This document shows positions 48,501 to 60,800 of a stretch of DNA of 64,000 nt, piece after piece. The notes below the pieces were generated by a model. The model saw only the letters and a program-made list of their open reading frames with translations. It searched no databases and was not told the DNA's origin. How positions within the stretch are numbered: position 1 is the stretch's first letter; each line of letters starts with the position of its first letter. This DNA comes from Paraburkholderia kirstenboschensis (GTDB lineage Bacteria; Pseudomonadota; Gammaproteobacteria; Burkholderiales; Burkholderiaceae). A program made the translations under genes and the position numbers. The stretch spans positions 372,001-436,000 of the forward strand of contig NZ_CAJHCR010000004.1 of assembly GCF_904848585.1 (NCBI RefSeq). The letters are read 5' to 3'.

Positions 48501-51500
48501 GTTGGCGCAGAAACGGTAGTGCAGAATGAAATGCGCCTCCAGCCCTGTCGAGGCTTCGACCTCGATCTTAGCGGCGAGGGCCTTGCAGACGCCATCTTCA
48601 AAGTAATAATTCAGCTCGACCTCTTTGCACGGCAGCACCACTTCGCCGAGGCTGGTGTGCAAGCTGATGCGGTTGACCTTCACGACCATTCGCGGTCCGT
48701 CAGCCACAAGCGTGCCGCTGACGCTTGCTACGCTGGGATCTGCGCTTGGCACCTTTTCCATGCGCCATTCGAACAAGGGATTTGCGCCGAGCGCCAAGCC
48801 CCATCCGTGAATGCCTATCTGCCAATCCAGCAATATCGCACCGGAGGCGTCAATCGGCGGCAGGAACCGATCGCCGGCCGGTGCGCCCAACCGCACCTTC
48901 ACTGCAGCCGCACTGGTGCTGATGGACAGCAATTCATCAGCCAGCAGCACGAAAGGCCCCCACATCGGCGTGCTGCCCGCATGGTTTTGTAGCGGACCAC
49001 TTAGGTCCCAACTCCCGCTCCATTCCGGGGCAGCTGGATCAAGGTCGGCCAGGCAAAGGATCAGTTCAATGACGCCGAGAGCGCCACCGTCGACCGTGCA
49101 GAGGCGTTGCTGGGTCAACAAGCGCCGGGGGTCGGATGGCCCTTCCCCGATACTCGTGATCGTGCGCACACCATCGGCAAACGGCGTCCAGTTCCTGCCG
49201 ACGCCATCGCGAAACGTGCGGCATGCGTCATCGATCCAGAGTGACTGGCCGAAGTTGCGCAGCAGCTTGCCGGTTCCCATGACGCGCGTCAGATAAGACC
49301 TGTTGCCCGCGCTGCCCGTCACCACCGCGACCGGCCCGCTGAACCCATCATCGCGGCTGCCGATGCGCAGCGGCAGTTGCTCGCCGTCGTCCGCGCCGCC
49401 GGTGGCCTGCATGGACAGATGCGGGTCGGCGCCCCCGAGCGCCAGCTCCAATTTAGAAACGGTCACCGTTTGCGGCGCGGCCAGCCAGCCGCGCACTTGG
49501 TATACGGTGCTGCTCTCTATCTTCACGGCGATTGCGTCGATGGCGAGATCGTCCACGGGCCGCACCGCAGCAAGCGACTGCGAAGCGAGTGTGCTGCCGA
49601 GCGTTCCGTCGAGCATGGCACGCAGGTAGCCATCGGCCAGTATCGGCGGGGCATGTCGGTAGGTGTAGCGCGATTCGACGGGGTCTAGGGTTAGCCCGGT
49701 CACATTGGGATGAAAAAATTCGCCAGCCAGCGGCTTCCAGCCGTTGGCCAAATGCGTCGGTAATGGGTAGCGCGGGGCGGCCAGCCGTGGCAGGCCGGAC
49801 GTGCCCAACACTAGCTGCAAGGGTTCTCCGGTGGCGTGCACGAGCGGCACCAGCGCACGGGCTGGATCGAGCAGCGGCCCCCCCAACGCCTGGCCGCCAG
49901 CGGGTATGGTCTGCACAAGATAAGCGTCCTGAAAAGCCGACCACAGCACGGTAGAGCGTACTGCCGTTGCAGGCAGCACGAACTCGGGCTTACTCCCATG
50001 ACGGATATCCAGCGACCATCCGCCTGGCGCGGCCACCCCGGCACGGCCTACCCAGAGGGCTGGGAAGATCATCGAAGCCAACGCCAGGGCGAGCTTGCTG
50101 TCGGCATCGGCACGGCTGGCAGGGGCCGAAGCCAGAGCATCGATGAACGGCCTCCCCAGCGATGGCAGAGTCAATGCGTTCTGGCGCGCGCCACCGGCGC
50201 AAACCCACCAGCCCGGTGTGCGCCAGACCAAGATGGCGTCATAGAGATACAGTTGGACCTCGTGGCGGTCGATGCGCAGAACCACATGCGGCTCGGCTTG
50301 GTTGGCGCCGCCTGACACCCACGCCGTCAGTCCGGCCGGGCCACCTAATGCTTCCAGCGGCAAGCCGCCACGAAAGACCTTGCTACTGTCGGCCGCGGCG
50401 GCCAGCAGCGCCTGCGCAGGACGCGCTTCATTCCGGTCCAACGGTAGCGCCTCGGCTTCGAGCTGCAGGCAGCCTTCTTCGAGCATCAGCCAGACGGGCT
50501 GAACCTCTGCTGGCGTATTGACGTTGGGTGACCCGCCCATTGCGGGTGGATCGATGCCAGCAGCACCTGCTAGAGCATCACCACACAGCATGCCCGTGGC
50601 CGCCAAGGTCAGCTGCGTGTGCACGGGCTGCTGGTCATGCGCCCATTTCAATGACAGATTGGGTGTCTGCAAATCTGACTTGCCGGCTGTGCGCAGCGTC
50701 AGGCGCACTATGTCGAACTGCGCTGCCGAGGGCGCCGGCACTGCGCCGGACAGCCACAATGCGGAGCGGGCAGTGCGCGCGGTCATTACCGAATTGCGCT
50801 CACGAGCGTCCCAGACGAATTGCGCGGTCATCGCCGTGCCCGTTACATCACACACCAAGCCACCATGTTCAAGCTTCAAAGCCGCACCGTCACCAGAGAC
50901 CCACAGCTGACACACCAGCTCCGCGCACACCGGCTGCACGGCACCTGACGCGGCTGCCATGCGCTCCAAACGCACCCCGGTCGCCGCGTGCTGGAAGCAT
51001 TGATCGATGAACGGCTGGCAATCCGGCGTCATGAGGCGCCAGCGGAGCATGGCCCAGCGCGGCTCCGTGCCTGGCCACGCCTCCGGATCGGGTGCATCGG
51101 CGCGCAAGCCCTCCACCAATGCCTCGAGATTGGGCTTGGCGCGCGCCGACGCTGGCACGAGTCGATTCCACGCGTGCGTGCCCGTCCTCTCGCTGTCCGG
51201 TATCGTCTTCCAAGCGGCGTCGCCATCGGCCGCATCTGGCTGATGACGGGGCAGCAGCAGCACGTCGCGTCGGTCCGGGGCCCGCCACTCGAGCGCACCC
51301 TCCAAGGCCAGTCCGAGCGGGGTGAACCAGTAGTCCAAATCCTGGCCGGTGTGCGGCAAGCTGGGCCAGAAAGCGACCAGCGCCGATGCGCCGCCATGCG
51401 CCGCGCGCAAGGCCTCGAACATTGGCGCAAAGGCGCACCGCAAAATGCCGACCACAACCTGGTAGCGCAGTGGACTGGTACTGGTGCGGCGCAGCACAGC

Positions 51501-51809
51501 ATCGCCCGACACCTTCACCTTGACGGTCGTTTCCACCACCGGGCGTTCGTGCGGCCATAACACCCCGTTGCTGAAGTCGGGTGCATACAGCGTCAGTCGG
51601 CACTCACGGGCGTTAAGCGAGACGCGTACCAGCGTGGCGCTGCCGTCTGCACTGGTTAGGTTCTGAAAGTCGCCGTCCTCTAGGAGAGCCTGCAACTCAT
51701 GGCGCGCGGCGAACAGATAGCCGCAATTGGTATTTTGCCCCCACTTGTTATAGGTCAGCGGACAGAAACCGGTCACATCGTTGGTGCGGACCGACAAGGT
51801 AGTGGTCAT
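45525..51809 (-). CDS. Giant protein of unknown function (2094 aa)
   Basis: An uninterrupted 6.3-kb gene whose ATG overlaps the stop of the 3779-codon gene by 4 nt (ATGA), so the two are translated together. It starts MTTTLSVRTNDVTGFCPLTY. There is no signal peptide or membrane helix. Most of the chain is alternating hydrophobic and polar beta-strand text (for example ALAAKIEVEASTGLEAHFIL and LRLPLRTGQGRSVLRVPLPQ) with scattered tryptophans, and a more helical C-terminal 400 residues. About 20 cysteines. No catalytic motif was recognised (no Walker, HExxH, protease or nuclease signature). Codon use is uniform and strongly GC-biased, arguing for long residence in a GC-rich host and for selection. 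It is almost certainly a partner of the larger protein. I cannot assign a family. Confidence 0.85.
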   Translation of the reverse strand: MTTTLSVRTNDVTGFCPLTYNKWGQNTNCGYLFAARHELQALLEDGDFQNLTSADGSATLVRVSLNARECRLTLYAPDFSNGVLWPHERPVVETTVKVKVSGDAVLRRTSTSPLRYQVVVGILRCAFAPMFEALRAAHGGASALVAFWPSLPHTGQDLDYWFTPLGLALEGALEWRAPDRRDVLLLPRHQPDAADGDAAWKTIPDSERTGTHAWNRLVPASARAKPNLEALVEGLRADAPDPEAWPGTEPRWAMLRWRLMTPDCQPFIDQCFQHAATGVRLERMAAASGAVQPVCAELVCQLWVSGDGAALKLEHGGLVCDVTGTAMTAQFVWDARERNSVMTARTARSALWLSGAVPAPSAAQFDIVRLTLRTAGKSDLQTPNLSLKWAHDQQPVHTQLTLAATGMLCGDALAGAAGIDPPAMGGSPNVNTPAEVQPVWLMLEEGCLQLEAEALPLDRNEARPAQALLAAAADSSKVFRGGLPLEALGGPAGLTAWVSGGANQAEPHVVLRIDRHEVQLYLYDAILVWRTPGWWVCAGGARQNALTLPSLGRPFIDALASAPASRADADSKLALALASMIFPALWVGRAGVAAPGGWSLDIRHGSKPEFVLPATAVRSTVLWSAFQDAYLVQTIPAGGQALGGPLLDPARALVPLVHATGEPLQLVLGTSGLPRLAAPRYPLPTHLANGWKPLAGEFFHPNVTGLTLDPVESRYTYRHAPPILADGYLRAMLDGTLGSTLASQSLAAVRPVDDLAIDAIAVKIESSTVYQVRGWLAAPQTVTVSKLELALGGADPHLSMQATGGADDGEQLPLRIGSRDDGFSGPVAVVTGSAGNRSYLTRVMGTGKLLRNFGQSLWIDDACRTFRDGVGRNWTPFADGVRTITSIGEGPSDPRRLLTQQRLCTVDGGALGVIELILCLADLDPAAPEWSGSWDLSGPLQNHAGSTPMWGPFVLLADELLSISTSAAAVKVRLGAPAGDRFLPPIDASGAILLDWQIGIHGWGLALGANPLFEWRMEKVPSADPSVASVSGTLVADGPRMVVKVNRISLHTSLGEVVLPCKEVELNYYFEDGVCKALAAKIEVEASTGLEAHFILHYRFCANAQQSAGWRIVASPSGEPSLSWKSGPAGELVLELGVGKAGAISFTDVSGRALELEQAQAGAQRWLVLGKCTGGKQMAGCLECRNGDPDQATQLRLAYSWTDLLAKPEACFGSLDEVSRIRVNGLADWCSRHWEGAPATVTRTLSGHLVLDNDYEFEFQQRAAAPMTMRDCVHCFFDGVPLDADGSVAGDVLHAMVEHRLHIGTAATPVFSFQVPQAIRLVKFHDGKVGMVANDVILLRLTDAEADAPQVVPQVLYECDEALSACHGAASGNGHVRGLLLRLPLRTGQGRSVLRVPLPQLPKLEWFPLISPPVDESCAPASRWQERRALAHALNAHTIARLCESQTAAEFATGVGLPGDGETLPEWSAVAQAVGWLDSGLLSAGVGVLATPYYVGVLKRGVYPVMESAIPATLYVPDAAVQGGLREVAHALVTDAAINGKDGAPDAERTALLTWGTRELLRRSLRSSALVMAHGRPTLSGPVPRSFVVTAVDDEASAPPLLSGAHQPRYSALIELMRPAEAPAMASQVLTARTDQDGVLEVVDAQPLIAEGEPALRFRLALNHIVDNAGRLAPLSSIGAALSKRQRIMFAESVQSDARLRRVLPLVSPLAGASAQIVSPALVDVCAAVLRPGDMVLTRWALRGEGAETGPGVELGLRSARAGNAAAGNAVALGITERAKALVDGVEWVLQEVTTARSLGAVPTPLADKGIEVTVVTPRDTVHRLIPFGADPQDNWKLVLGVAAQQADDPDSTEGTRDLSLRLLEPLLCGAFPHEVGALVSEGAELAWAVAAGDQGRGSRDSLDPAEVSSVEEIDASARARDTWNAAEQIRAVRLGPWQSMMDRPLHEEASTNPGRYSMAPGADLGRLLQLTRKDRNASRHWLLKEGLEAGPLLVLLIRSGGEMRYIVAFAVDWQRGTALEQPERVLAVHGGRVIGFGDLAGPQSIRLEHDAFMLYSTAYALSLALPKQESAPARAWLFNRDGACGAITPSTSP

Positions 51810-54800
51810 GGGATTTCCCCTTCGCTGCGGTATTGCACACCGTCACGTTGCACCTCTATGCTCAAGGTCCATTCGGCGGTATCCCGGCCCAGCGCCGTAC
51901 GCAACCAGCCCAGTTCCACGGGGGCCAGACTGAGCGCGCCCGCGATCCCGATTCGGCCCCGGTGTTCCTCTTCGGTGAGTTGAACCAGCTTGGCCTCCAC
52001 TTGCTGTGTGCCGTCGTCCGGACCGACGAGCACACGCGCAGCAACCCCCGCGTCCCGGTGCCCCAATTGCACGAGTTCAACACGAAGCGGCGGCCCGTCA
52101 AGCGCCCCGCCGGCGACAACAAGCCTGTATTGCGCGCGCACGTCCGGAAGCTGCAGCACGGGCACTTCCAGGTCCGTCCCCTCCCCGGTGGCACGCACCT
52201 GCCACACTTGGTCGCGCGCGATCCAGTGCGCCCGTACCTGCGGCCGGAGGGCGTCCGCGCCACGCACCAGCGCGAATTCAAAGAGCAAGGTCTCACCATC
52301 ATCCGCCAGCAGCCAGCGCAGCTGCGGGGTCGGATAAGACAGGCCTGCGCGCTCAGTGAACATGGCCTCGACCATCGCAGGGACCGTTTCGAGCGCGCCG
52401 GTTTCGGCCGAGTGCCGCACGCCCGCTTGCGTCACAACTTGCACGCCATACGCGTAGAAGGGCGGAAGATCCGGGTAACGGTACGCGTCGTAGCCGTGGT
52501 TGATGATTGCAGGGGTTGCGTCGTCGACCAGCGTCCAGTCCGACATTGGGGGCACACTTTGCTCCTCACCGGCCGCCCAGGATCCGCGGTAAGCGTCAAC
52601 ATTGAAGTCTGCGGCGACCGCGCCCATCACCGCTTCCCACCCGCCACTGGCCGGCGCCGCCACGGCGCGCTGCAAGCGCACCTTCTGCTCAATGAACTGC
52701 ACCCGGGCTGCCAGGTCACTTCGGTACAGCGCCAGCCGCTGGGCCGAGTGGACGGCCACCAGCGCGGTCAGCGCTCCCGTGTCTGGATCAGGCGTCATCG
52801 CCCAGCGCTCCGCTTCCAGCGCCTGAGTGCGGAAGACCGGCACCTCGTGCACATAACTGGCTGGCATGGTGCGCACTGCGCGTGGCGCCACGATGTCATA
52901 GCGACGCACCACTTCCACTGCCACCTCGAGCTCGCGCGCATAGCCGTTCTCCATGTTATGGAAGACGTGCACCTGGCCGCCCAGCACAGGCAGCACAGAC
53001 GGGAACTGCGCCTTCGGACCCTGCTCTGCGGCAGCGTTGGAGTGTTCGCCCCGTTGCGCATTGTGTTGCGTCGCCGGAACCTTCGCCAGCTCCCACATGC
53101 GCGCGAGAAGACACGGTGGATGGTCTTTGTCCGAGCGGGTGACCAAGCCGTCAATCCGCTCCACGAGGGCTTCGACATACTCAATCCACGCATGCGGAAT
53201 TTCCGCTGAGCTCAGCACACCGGACTTGGCAGGCGGTGCGACCAGCCGTAAAGCTGCGGCAAGCTGGCTTGCTGCCTCGGTCAGGCATTGCGCGACGTCC
53301 TGCGACACCGCAATGGCGAGCAATTCATCCAGCATAGTGCGCGCAAACACGCGCACCCCGTACAGTGTCAGCGACTGCTTGTCGGGGCGCTCACCGGGCT
53401 GCAGGTGAGAGAACGTCACAGCGAGCACCGACGCCGCATGCGCCGACAGAGTGTGTTCCCAGGTCTCAATGCCGAAGCGGTCATCGTCGCTTGCGACCCA
53501 TACTGTGACGCATCCACCCAGCGCCTCCAGCAAGCGCCATCCGTAGATATCACTCGCAGCCACATTGCGCGCAAGCAACTCCGCCAATCGGTCGCCATCG
53601 GCCGAGACGGCGGGCCACATCGGTTCGTCTGCGTGACAGCAAGCCTTGTAGACGCCGCTCCTCTCAAGATCATTGGTCAGCGCGACGAGCGACGCATGCA
53701 GTGCGACTTTGTTGCCGCCGTCAAGCGCACGCACGCCGAAGCCCTCCTGAACAGCGGGAATCGATGACGGAGATGCCGCGGGCAAACGTAGCCGGTCGCC
53801 TTCTAACCGCCAGTTGGGTTGGCCGGGCGGCCCCCCCGCAAGCTGGCGCACCGTGACGGCCGTCGGCGTGGCGCGGTACAAAGCTTCAGGCTCCACCAGG
53901 AAATCGGCCAGTGCGCTGCCGCGTCGTTCCGGGTCCGCATCGAAGCGATCCAATGTCCAGACCCGGTAGCCGACCACCGCGCCGTAACGATCGGCTATGT
54001 CTCGGGTGTGGTTGATTATGCCGCGCAGACGCAGACCGATGTCCTCAGGCCGTCCACCCGCCACGAACGGCTGGGCCGCGACCTCGGCTCGGAAACTGGA
54101 CGTCGCTCGCGGCAGCCATTCGGGTTGACGTTCCACTGCGGCGGCCAGCGGCAAGCGCTCCAATGCCGCCACTTCTGTGCCCTCGGTCACCTCTGCATTC
54201 GGCTCCCTGACCACTGTGACCAGAGTGGTGTCGCGCATCAGCGCGATCCGGCAGCGCAGCAGTGCGGTTGCCAGTTCCGGCGGCAGCGTGGCCCCCCCCG
54301 CGTCGCCCTTCAGGCGTACATGTAGTTCGGCCGCGTTGCCACCGGCGCCCAGCACGCGGTCCCAGTCTGCCTGTTCGCTGGCGACGCGGATGTCGAGCCG
54401 CGCGCGGCAGGTCAGAGTAACCGTTTTGTGTTCCGTGGTCTTCTCTTCCGCGCTCGGAGCCACCGGCCCCTTGGTCCGCTCAACCCTCCACACCAAGGGC
54501 TTGAGCCGGTCGGTGACGGTGTCCAGATCGGTGATGCTCAGTTGCCGCAACTGGTTGGTATCCGGCAATGCGATCCCGGACGCCTTGTCCTCCTCGGACC
54601 AAAACACCGAGACCTGACCGTCGTGCCCCTGTCCATAGCGGCCCAGCACACCGGCGTCAACCCGATAACGGAACACTTCGATTCGGCTAGCCAGCCTCTC
54701 CAGATCGGTGCGCGTCGCCTTCCAGGCGCGCTCTGGCGTGGCGCGCGTGTCCACATCGACGTGCAGCAGCAGTTCGAGCCGATAAGGCGCCAGTGCCGCA

Positions 54801-57800
54801 ACGGTGGCATCAGGCGCCTCCGGCGGCAAGCGCAACACTGCCTGCGCATGGACCAGCGAGAACAGGCTCGACGCGGCGCGGTAGTCGACCGGGATAGTCG
54901 TGCTGGCGACCACCGTGTCGCCTTTACCATCGTCGGCGAGAGCCTCTACTAAGTACACCGGCTGAGCAGTCCCAGTCAGTGGCAGATTGCTGTCATGAAA
55001 CTGGAACTGTGGGCGCACGCAGTACGTTTTCCCACCGCGAACATATTTGCGCCAGATCGGAATCACATGCATCTTGTCCGACGCCGGCAGGCCGGAACGA
55101 TCGTCTTTCAGGCGTTGGACCCGGAATGCGGCGATGCCCATGTGGTTGGCTGGCCCTTCATCTGTGGTCACGCCTTGCGCGCTGGTGCGCAACACCGACC
55201 AAACCAGACCAATCTCGCCCTTGCCTTCGAAGTAATAGCCCGGTTCGATCTGAAAGCGGGCGCGACGTGTGGCATCGCAGGACCAGTCCGCGGCGGTGGT
55301 CGCGTGGCTAAACATGATCGGTTGCGGTTTTTCCGAATCGATAATGGCGGCCAAGCCCTGTGACGCGAGCTGCGCTTCGAGCTGCTTGGACCAGGCAAAC
55401 GACAGTACCAGGCCAAGGCGCGACGCCAGAAGGTGTGGACTGTAATTCTTGTCGTGCGGCGCCGGACCAGACACTGGATGGCCCGGCCGCACACTGGCGT
55501 CCCGCGCCATGTTGAGCAACTGCATCAGCAATTCACCGCTGCTGGTAGTGCCCGCCGCTGCCACGGGACCGTTGAGTTCCGTCTCGTCTGCCCGACGCAC
55601 ATGATCGTCGTAGGTCGGCGTGTTGTCTGAGCCATAGCGCTTGCGAAAGCGTGTCGAACGACGTTTCGGATCGGCCAGCACAGCCGGGTCGTCAAAGTCT
55701 CCAGCGACCGGTTGGACGGTGCGCGGATCTACGACTTCCTCCGGCACTTCCGCACTCTCGACAGCGATGTTGGCGAGTAGGTCGCCCGCATAAAGGGCGC
55801 GCGGAGCATCGGGCTGTTGTCGTGCCAGCCAATCATGCGAAAGCAGCACATCGTCGGCCGCCTCCACCAAGGTAAGCTCTACCGGCCCGCCAGTCACCGG
55901 CGGTGGCGGGCTGGCATCGTGACCGACCACGCCCTGGAACGCATCGGCCGCGGCTGCGTTGAGCCACAGCGTATGGGTTCGCGGCACAAAGGGCACCGGG
56001 CTGCCATCGGTTGGGGCGGCCTGCGGCGGATAGCCGATCGCGTCCAAGTCGCCCTCGGCGTCGGGAAATAGGACCACCCGCAGTTCGTCTGTGCCGACTG
56101 GCATTGCGTAGCAGCGCCAGCGCGTCGGGGCCGCGGCCGCCCGCGGCGTCACCGGCACCGACGAGGCGGGCGCTAGCGACGCATCGATTGTGGGCATCGC
56201 GGTATGCGCGAGCAGTCGTGCGGCGGCGCTGCGCGTTCCAGCCTTGATCAACTCTTCAATCGGGGGCACCAGAGCGGTAATGGCGCTACGAGCCTCGTCG
56301 ACCCGTCCTTCTGACGACCCGATGTGCACGCGCGCGCCGATGCCAAAGCCCGCGACTTGAATGTGCACCTCGACGCTGCCATTGAAACCCAACCCCGAGG
56401 GGACGATCGCCGTCTGTAAAACAGCGGTCGCCGTGATCCCGAGCGTGACGCTGACATCGAACAGGGTTACGGTGAAACTGAAGCCCCATCCGCTGATGCT
56501 GATGCGCTTGTAGACTCGGGCCGCGATCTCCAACAGTGCACTTAGCATTACATCTGCCAGCACATAGTACTGTCCTGAGTTGGTGACGGCACCTGCGAAA
56601 GTCGCCTGTAATTGGAAGCGCGCCACTGCCGAGAGCGACACGTTTGCAAAGCCCATGTCCTGCGAGAAGCTGCCGCCGATCTCGGCCTGCACTGCGAGGT
56701 TAAGTCCGACCACCTGAGTGCCTCGGTAGTACCCAAAGCGAAAACCCGCTTCAGCCCAGCCCCGGGCGGGCCCGAGCTGCATTTCGAACCGGGCATTGCG
56801 TGGCCAGCCGACTTCGATCAGGGCGCCGCGTGGATCGGCATACATCGATACGCACAGGCGCACGGCATCCAACGCGCTCTGCAGCATCCTCATCATTGGA
56901 TTGAGGTTTGCCGTGTCGCCGAATTTCGAGTTCGGCAAGGTCATGAAACGACCGTAGAGGACCTGTTCGCGCGGCGACAGCGCCAACGCGCCCTTGATGG
57001 CCGGATGTGCAATGTACGCGTCGTTTCCCGTATTATCTGGCGAGGTCACAAACCAGCCGTTGAGGCCGACGATGATGTCCAAGTTGTCGTCGATCGCCAG
57101 CACGGCGGACGCGGCTAGCGGATGGTCGACATCGGGCTTGAGCAAGCCGAAGGTAACCAACATGTAGGCCACCAGTACATATTCGGGCCGCTGGCCGGGT
57201 ACGAGCGCTTGCCAGGAACTCAGGTGTGCCGGATATGGCAAACCGCGCGGGTCTTTCAGCGTGCGTTCGACGCGAGCGGCGATCGTTAGCGCGCTGGGTT
57301 GCCCGGGTTCGTCCGAGAACCCGCGAAGGCCCTGACGAATGCCGACACCGATGCCCACCTTGCGCAGGAAGAACCCATAGCCGAGCGAATCGTTGCGCTC
57401 CGTCGATGCGTACACCGCGATCGACGGCTTGGCAGGATCGTCTTTCAGGCGCGTCAGTTTGAGCAAGGCCTGGGTTGCTGGAAGGGCTTCGCTGCGCAGT
57501 TCCACTTCGCCACCGAAACCGTATTCGTAGGCGTCGTCGAATTCGGTGATACGTCCCTTGAACGAAAAGCCACCATTCATGCCGATGTCCACGCCGATCG
57601 AGGAGATCGCGATCTTCGGGATCAGCGAGTCGGCGCGCGACTGACGGATAGTGATGTCACCAAGCGTGAGCGCAACGCGCATTTTAGGGAGGCGCTGCTT
57701 AAACGTGATGTCGCCCAGCAGGCGCAGGCCCATGAACGCTTGCAGGTCGCCCGGGCGCTGCAACACGAAGCCGCGCCAAGTGACGGCGAACATGCTGGCC

Positions 57801-60800
57801 ACATCGAAGGTACGCGGCGTGACCATGACCGTGATCGGCGACTCGCCCAAATGCGCCAGGTCCATGTTCTCGAAGTGCACACTGGTGCCATCAAACAGGG
57901 ACCGGTACTCTCCCAATCGGCCCAGCATCGGTCCCTCAGGCGAGAACTTTATGCTGCCGGTGAGCCCGCCCTTGACCTGCCACTGCCTATCCGACCCGTA
58001 GCTCAGACTCAGGTTGATGCTTGCCACGATCACCTGCAGGTACAGAGCGCGCAAGTGGAAGGTCTTGGCCACGCCAACATCCAGCTCCGCCATAATGGTC
58101 AGGCCGCCGCTGTTCTGCACGACCCGCATCGTTAGCACGCCTTCAGCGTCGTCGAACACCTTGAGTCGCACCTTGGCCTGCAGACTGGCCGAGACCAACC
58201 GCCCGCGCACGATGCGGAATTCGCCGATGCCGTCCTTGGGCTCCTGCACCGCCAGTTCTTTGTCCAGCACCGGCAGGTCGAGCGCAACCACATCCTTGCT
58301 CACCTTCGCGGCAAGCGTCAGTCCGCCGCTGCCCAGGGCGAATTCGCTGATGTCAAATTTGATGCCACCACTGGCCGGCACGGCAAGCACCGGATGCTCG
58401 TTCTCTTCGGGGATGACCAAGCGGAAACAGCTGCCAGGGTCGCTGCCATCGAGTGTCAGCATCGCTTCTACCTTGGACGGCAGCGTGAGTTTGGCGATAC
58501 TGCCCAGTTCAAGTGGCGTTGCACCGACGTCCATGTCGAGCTTGATGCGGCTTAGGCCGCAGGCAAAACTGTCGCCGCGCAGTTGCAGGTAGTCTTGCAC
58601 ATCCACGGCGCAACGGGCATTCAGCGTGGCTTCGCCCCGCATACTGGACACCGTGATGAGCACGGGCAGGGTCAGTTGCAGATGGTCGGCTTGCCGGGCG
58701 ATGACGGGCGATTGGACAGCCGACAGGAAAGCGCCAACCGAGTCGGCGGCACCTTCCAGCCACTGCCCCGCGATGTCTAGCAGGCGGCAGCTTGGCTTTG
58801 TGTGGTGTGCGGCAGCGCCGCTCTCGAACAGCCAGGCTGGAATCCGCGGACGCGCCAGGTCCGACAGATCGATGCCCGGGCGCGCCGCCAATGGCGCCTT
58901 GGCGACGGCAGGGGCGCCAAAGCGCGCCAGCAGAATGTCGAAAGGAGGAACGTGGGCGCCCGCGTCCTTGCCTTCAGTGGGGACGATGCGGGCGGCGTCG
59001 TGGGTTGCGCCGGGTAACGCCGCCAGCTCCAGCGCCAGATAGGCACCGAAGCTGTCGGGGTAGGTCACCAGCGCACTACCACTCATCAGATCGGCCTCAA
59101 AGCCGAGCGGCGCACCTTCAGTCTCTAGGCGCAGACTGGCAACCGGCGAACCCAGACCAACGCTCAGGGTGGTCGCGCGCACGCTGAATCGGGCGGTGAC
59201 GGCCCCGTTGCACAGGCCAAGTCCCAGCTCAATCAGAGCGTTGCTGTCCACCCGGAGCGGCAGAGCCCCGGTGTCGCCAAGATCGGCCAACGGAAAGCGC
59301 CATACCAGCTCTTTGCCGCCCGCAACATTGGCGATCGAGATGCCGCTGATCTCGACTACCTTGCGCGACCATTCCAGTGGCTTGTGCAGCCATGGCCCGG
59401 CCAGGCGCAGGCCGAGGCTCAAAGCGAATGTGCCCTCGGATGGCACAGTCACCGATGCCAGCAAGGTGAGCGACAGCCCCTCGGCCAGATCGCCCATCCA
59501 ACTGCTGACGTCTGCCTCAATCGTGAAGGGCTCGGCGACGTCCAGCGCAGCGAAATCCAGCAGTTCCTCCACACCGTCGCGGGCCCAATAGGTCCCAATC
59601 TGGACCGTTTCGGCGGGGCCTTGGGACAGTCGCACCAGCGCTGGCTCGGGCAGCATAAGAGGCACCGCCTTGAGTTCGGCTCCAACCTTCAGCACTGGCA
59701 CGACGCCGCCAACCCAGAACTGGCCCGCGCCTGGCAGCGCTGCCAGCCTATGCATGGCGACGTCCCCTTCCGCGATGAGAGCAGGTGCAGGCGCCGCCAA
59801 CAGGCCAAGTCCAACCTCAGCCGCAGGCTGGCGCAGCAGCACGGCCTGGTAGTCGATCTGGGGGACGGGCGGCGCCGCGCTGTCCAGCCCTTCCAGATCC
59901 ATCACCTCGCTTAGTTGGTCGACGTAGACACGGGTGGCAAGTGGCGGCAGAGGTCTGAGCTTCTCCAGCGTTAGACGGATGTTCTGCTCCTTAATGGCTG
60001 GTACCAGCGCCTGCCACACAAATGCATACTCCTGCTCCGCGGTCCAATTCCGGAAATCCTTGCGCACCACATCCGCATCGAACCAAGCCTTGGCTGCCTT
60101 AGCGGTCGGACCCGTGTCACGTTGCAGCGCCTGCGCCAGTCCCCCACTGTCGAGATAACGCCAGCAAGCCAGCATGGCGATCGACTCTGCACTTTGGAAC
60201 AGTTGATGGGCGAGTGGCAGTTGCTTGCCGAAGACAGGTTTGAGCCCCGTGAGCGGCAGAGTCAAGGCCGCGCGCACACCCATGCGCCACAGGTCGTACA
60301 CAGCGCGGCGCGCCTGCTCCGAGTCCTGAAACATCTCACGCAGCCGGTAGAGCGAAGGCCAGTTGAGCATCGCTACCGTGATCTGTGCGCTGGAAGAAGC
60401 TTTCATCGGTGCGGGCGCATTCCAGATATGCGGTGCGCAGCGCAGCGACAACCCGTCGAGCGGGCCCGGCCCCGGCAGCGGTTGGCCTTCTTTGGGCGTG
60501 ACGGCGCCACGCGCAACCTCGGGCCAGCCCTGGCGCAGAAATGTCGCGCTTGCGCCAACCGACTGCGGGACCCAGGCGTCAAAACCAAGGTCGCGCATCA
60601 CATTGAACGGTCCGCCGTACCAGCCATCTTGGTCGGGTGTCCGTTCGGCGTGACGCCAGGCCAGAAACTCTACCATCAAGCCCCATTCGCTCGGCGGGAC
60701 CGACCCGCCACCACTCAGCGGAAAGTACTGGCGCAAACCTGCCAGGGTGAGGGTCCAGCCTTTGATACCTGGCTCGACTCGAAACTGGTCGACGTGGGAG

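Noticed and set aside
51833..53209. Plus-strand frame of 458 codons inside the 3779-codon gene, and many similar ones up to 63 kb
   Set aside because: Histidine/arginine-rich antisense text typical of GC-rich shadows; the minus-strand reading is continuous and protein-like.
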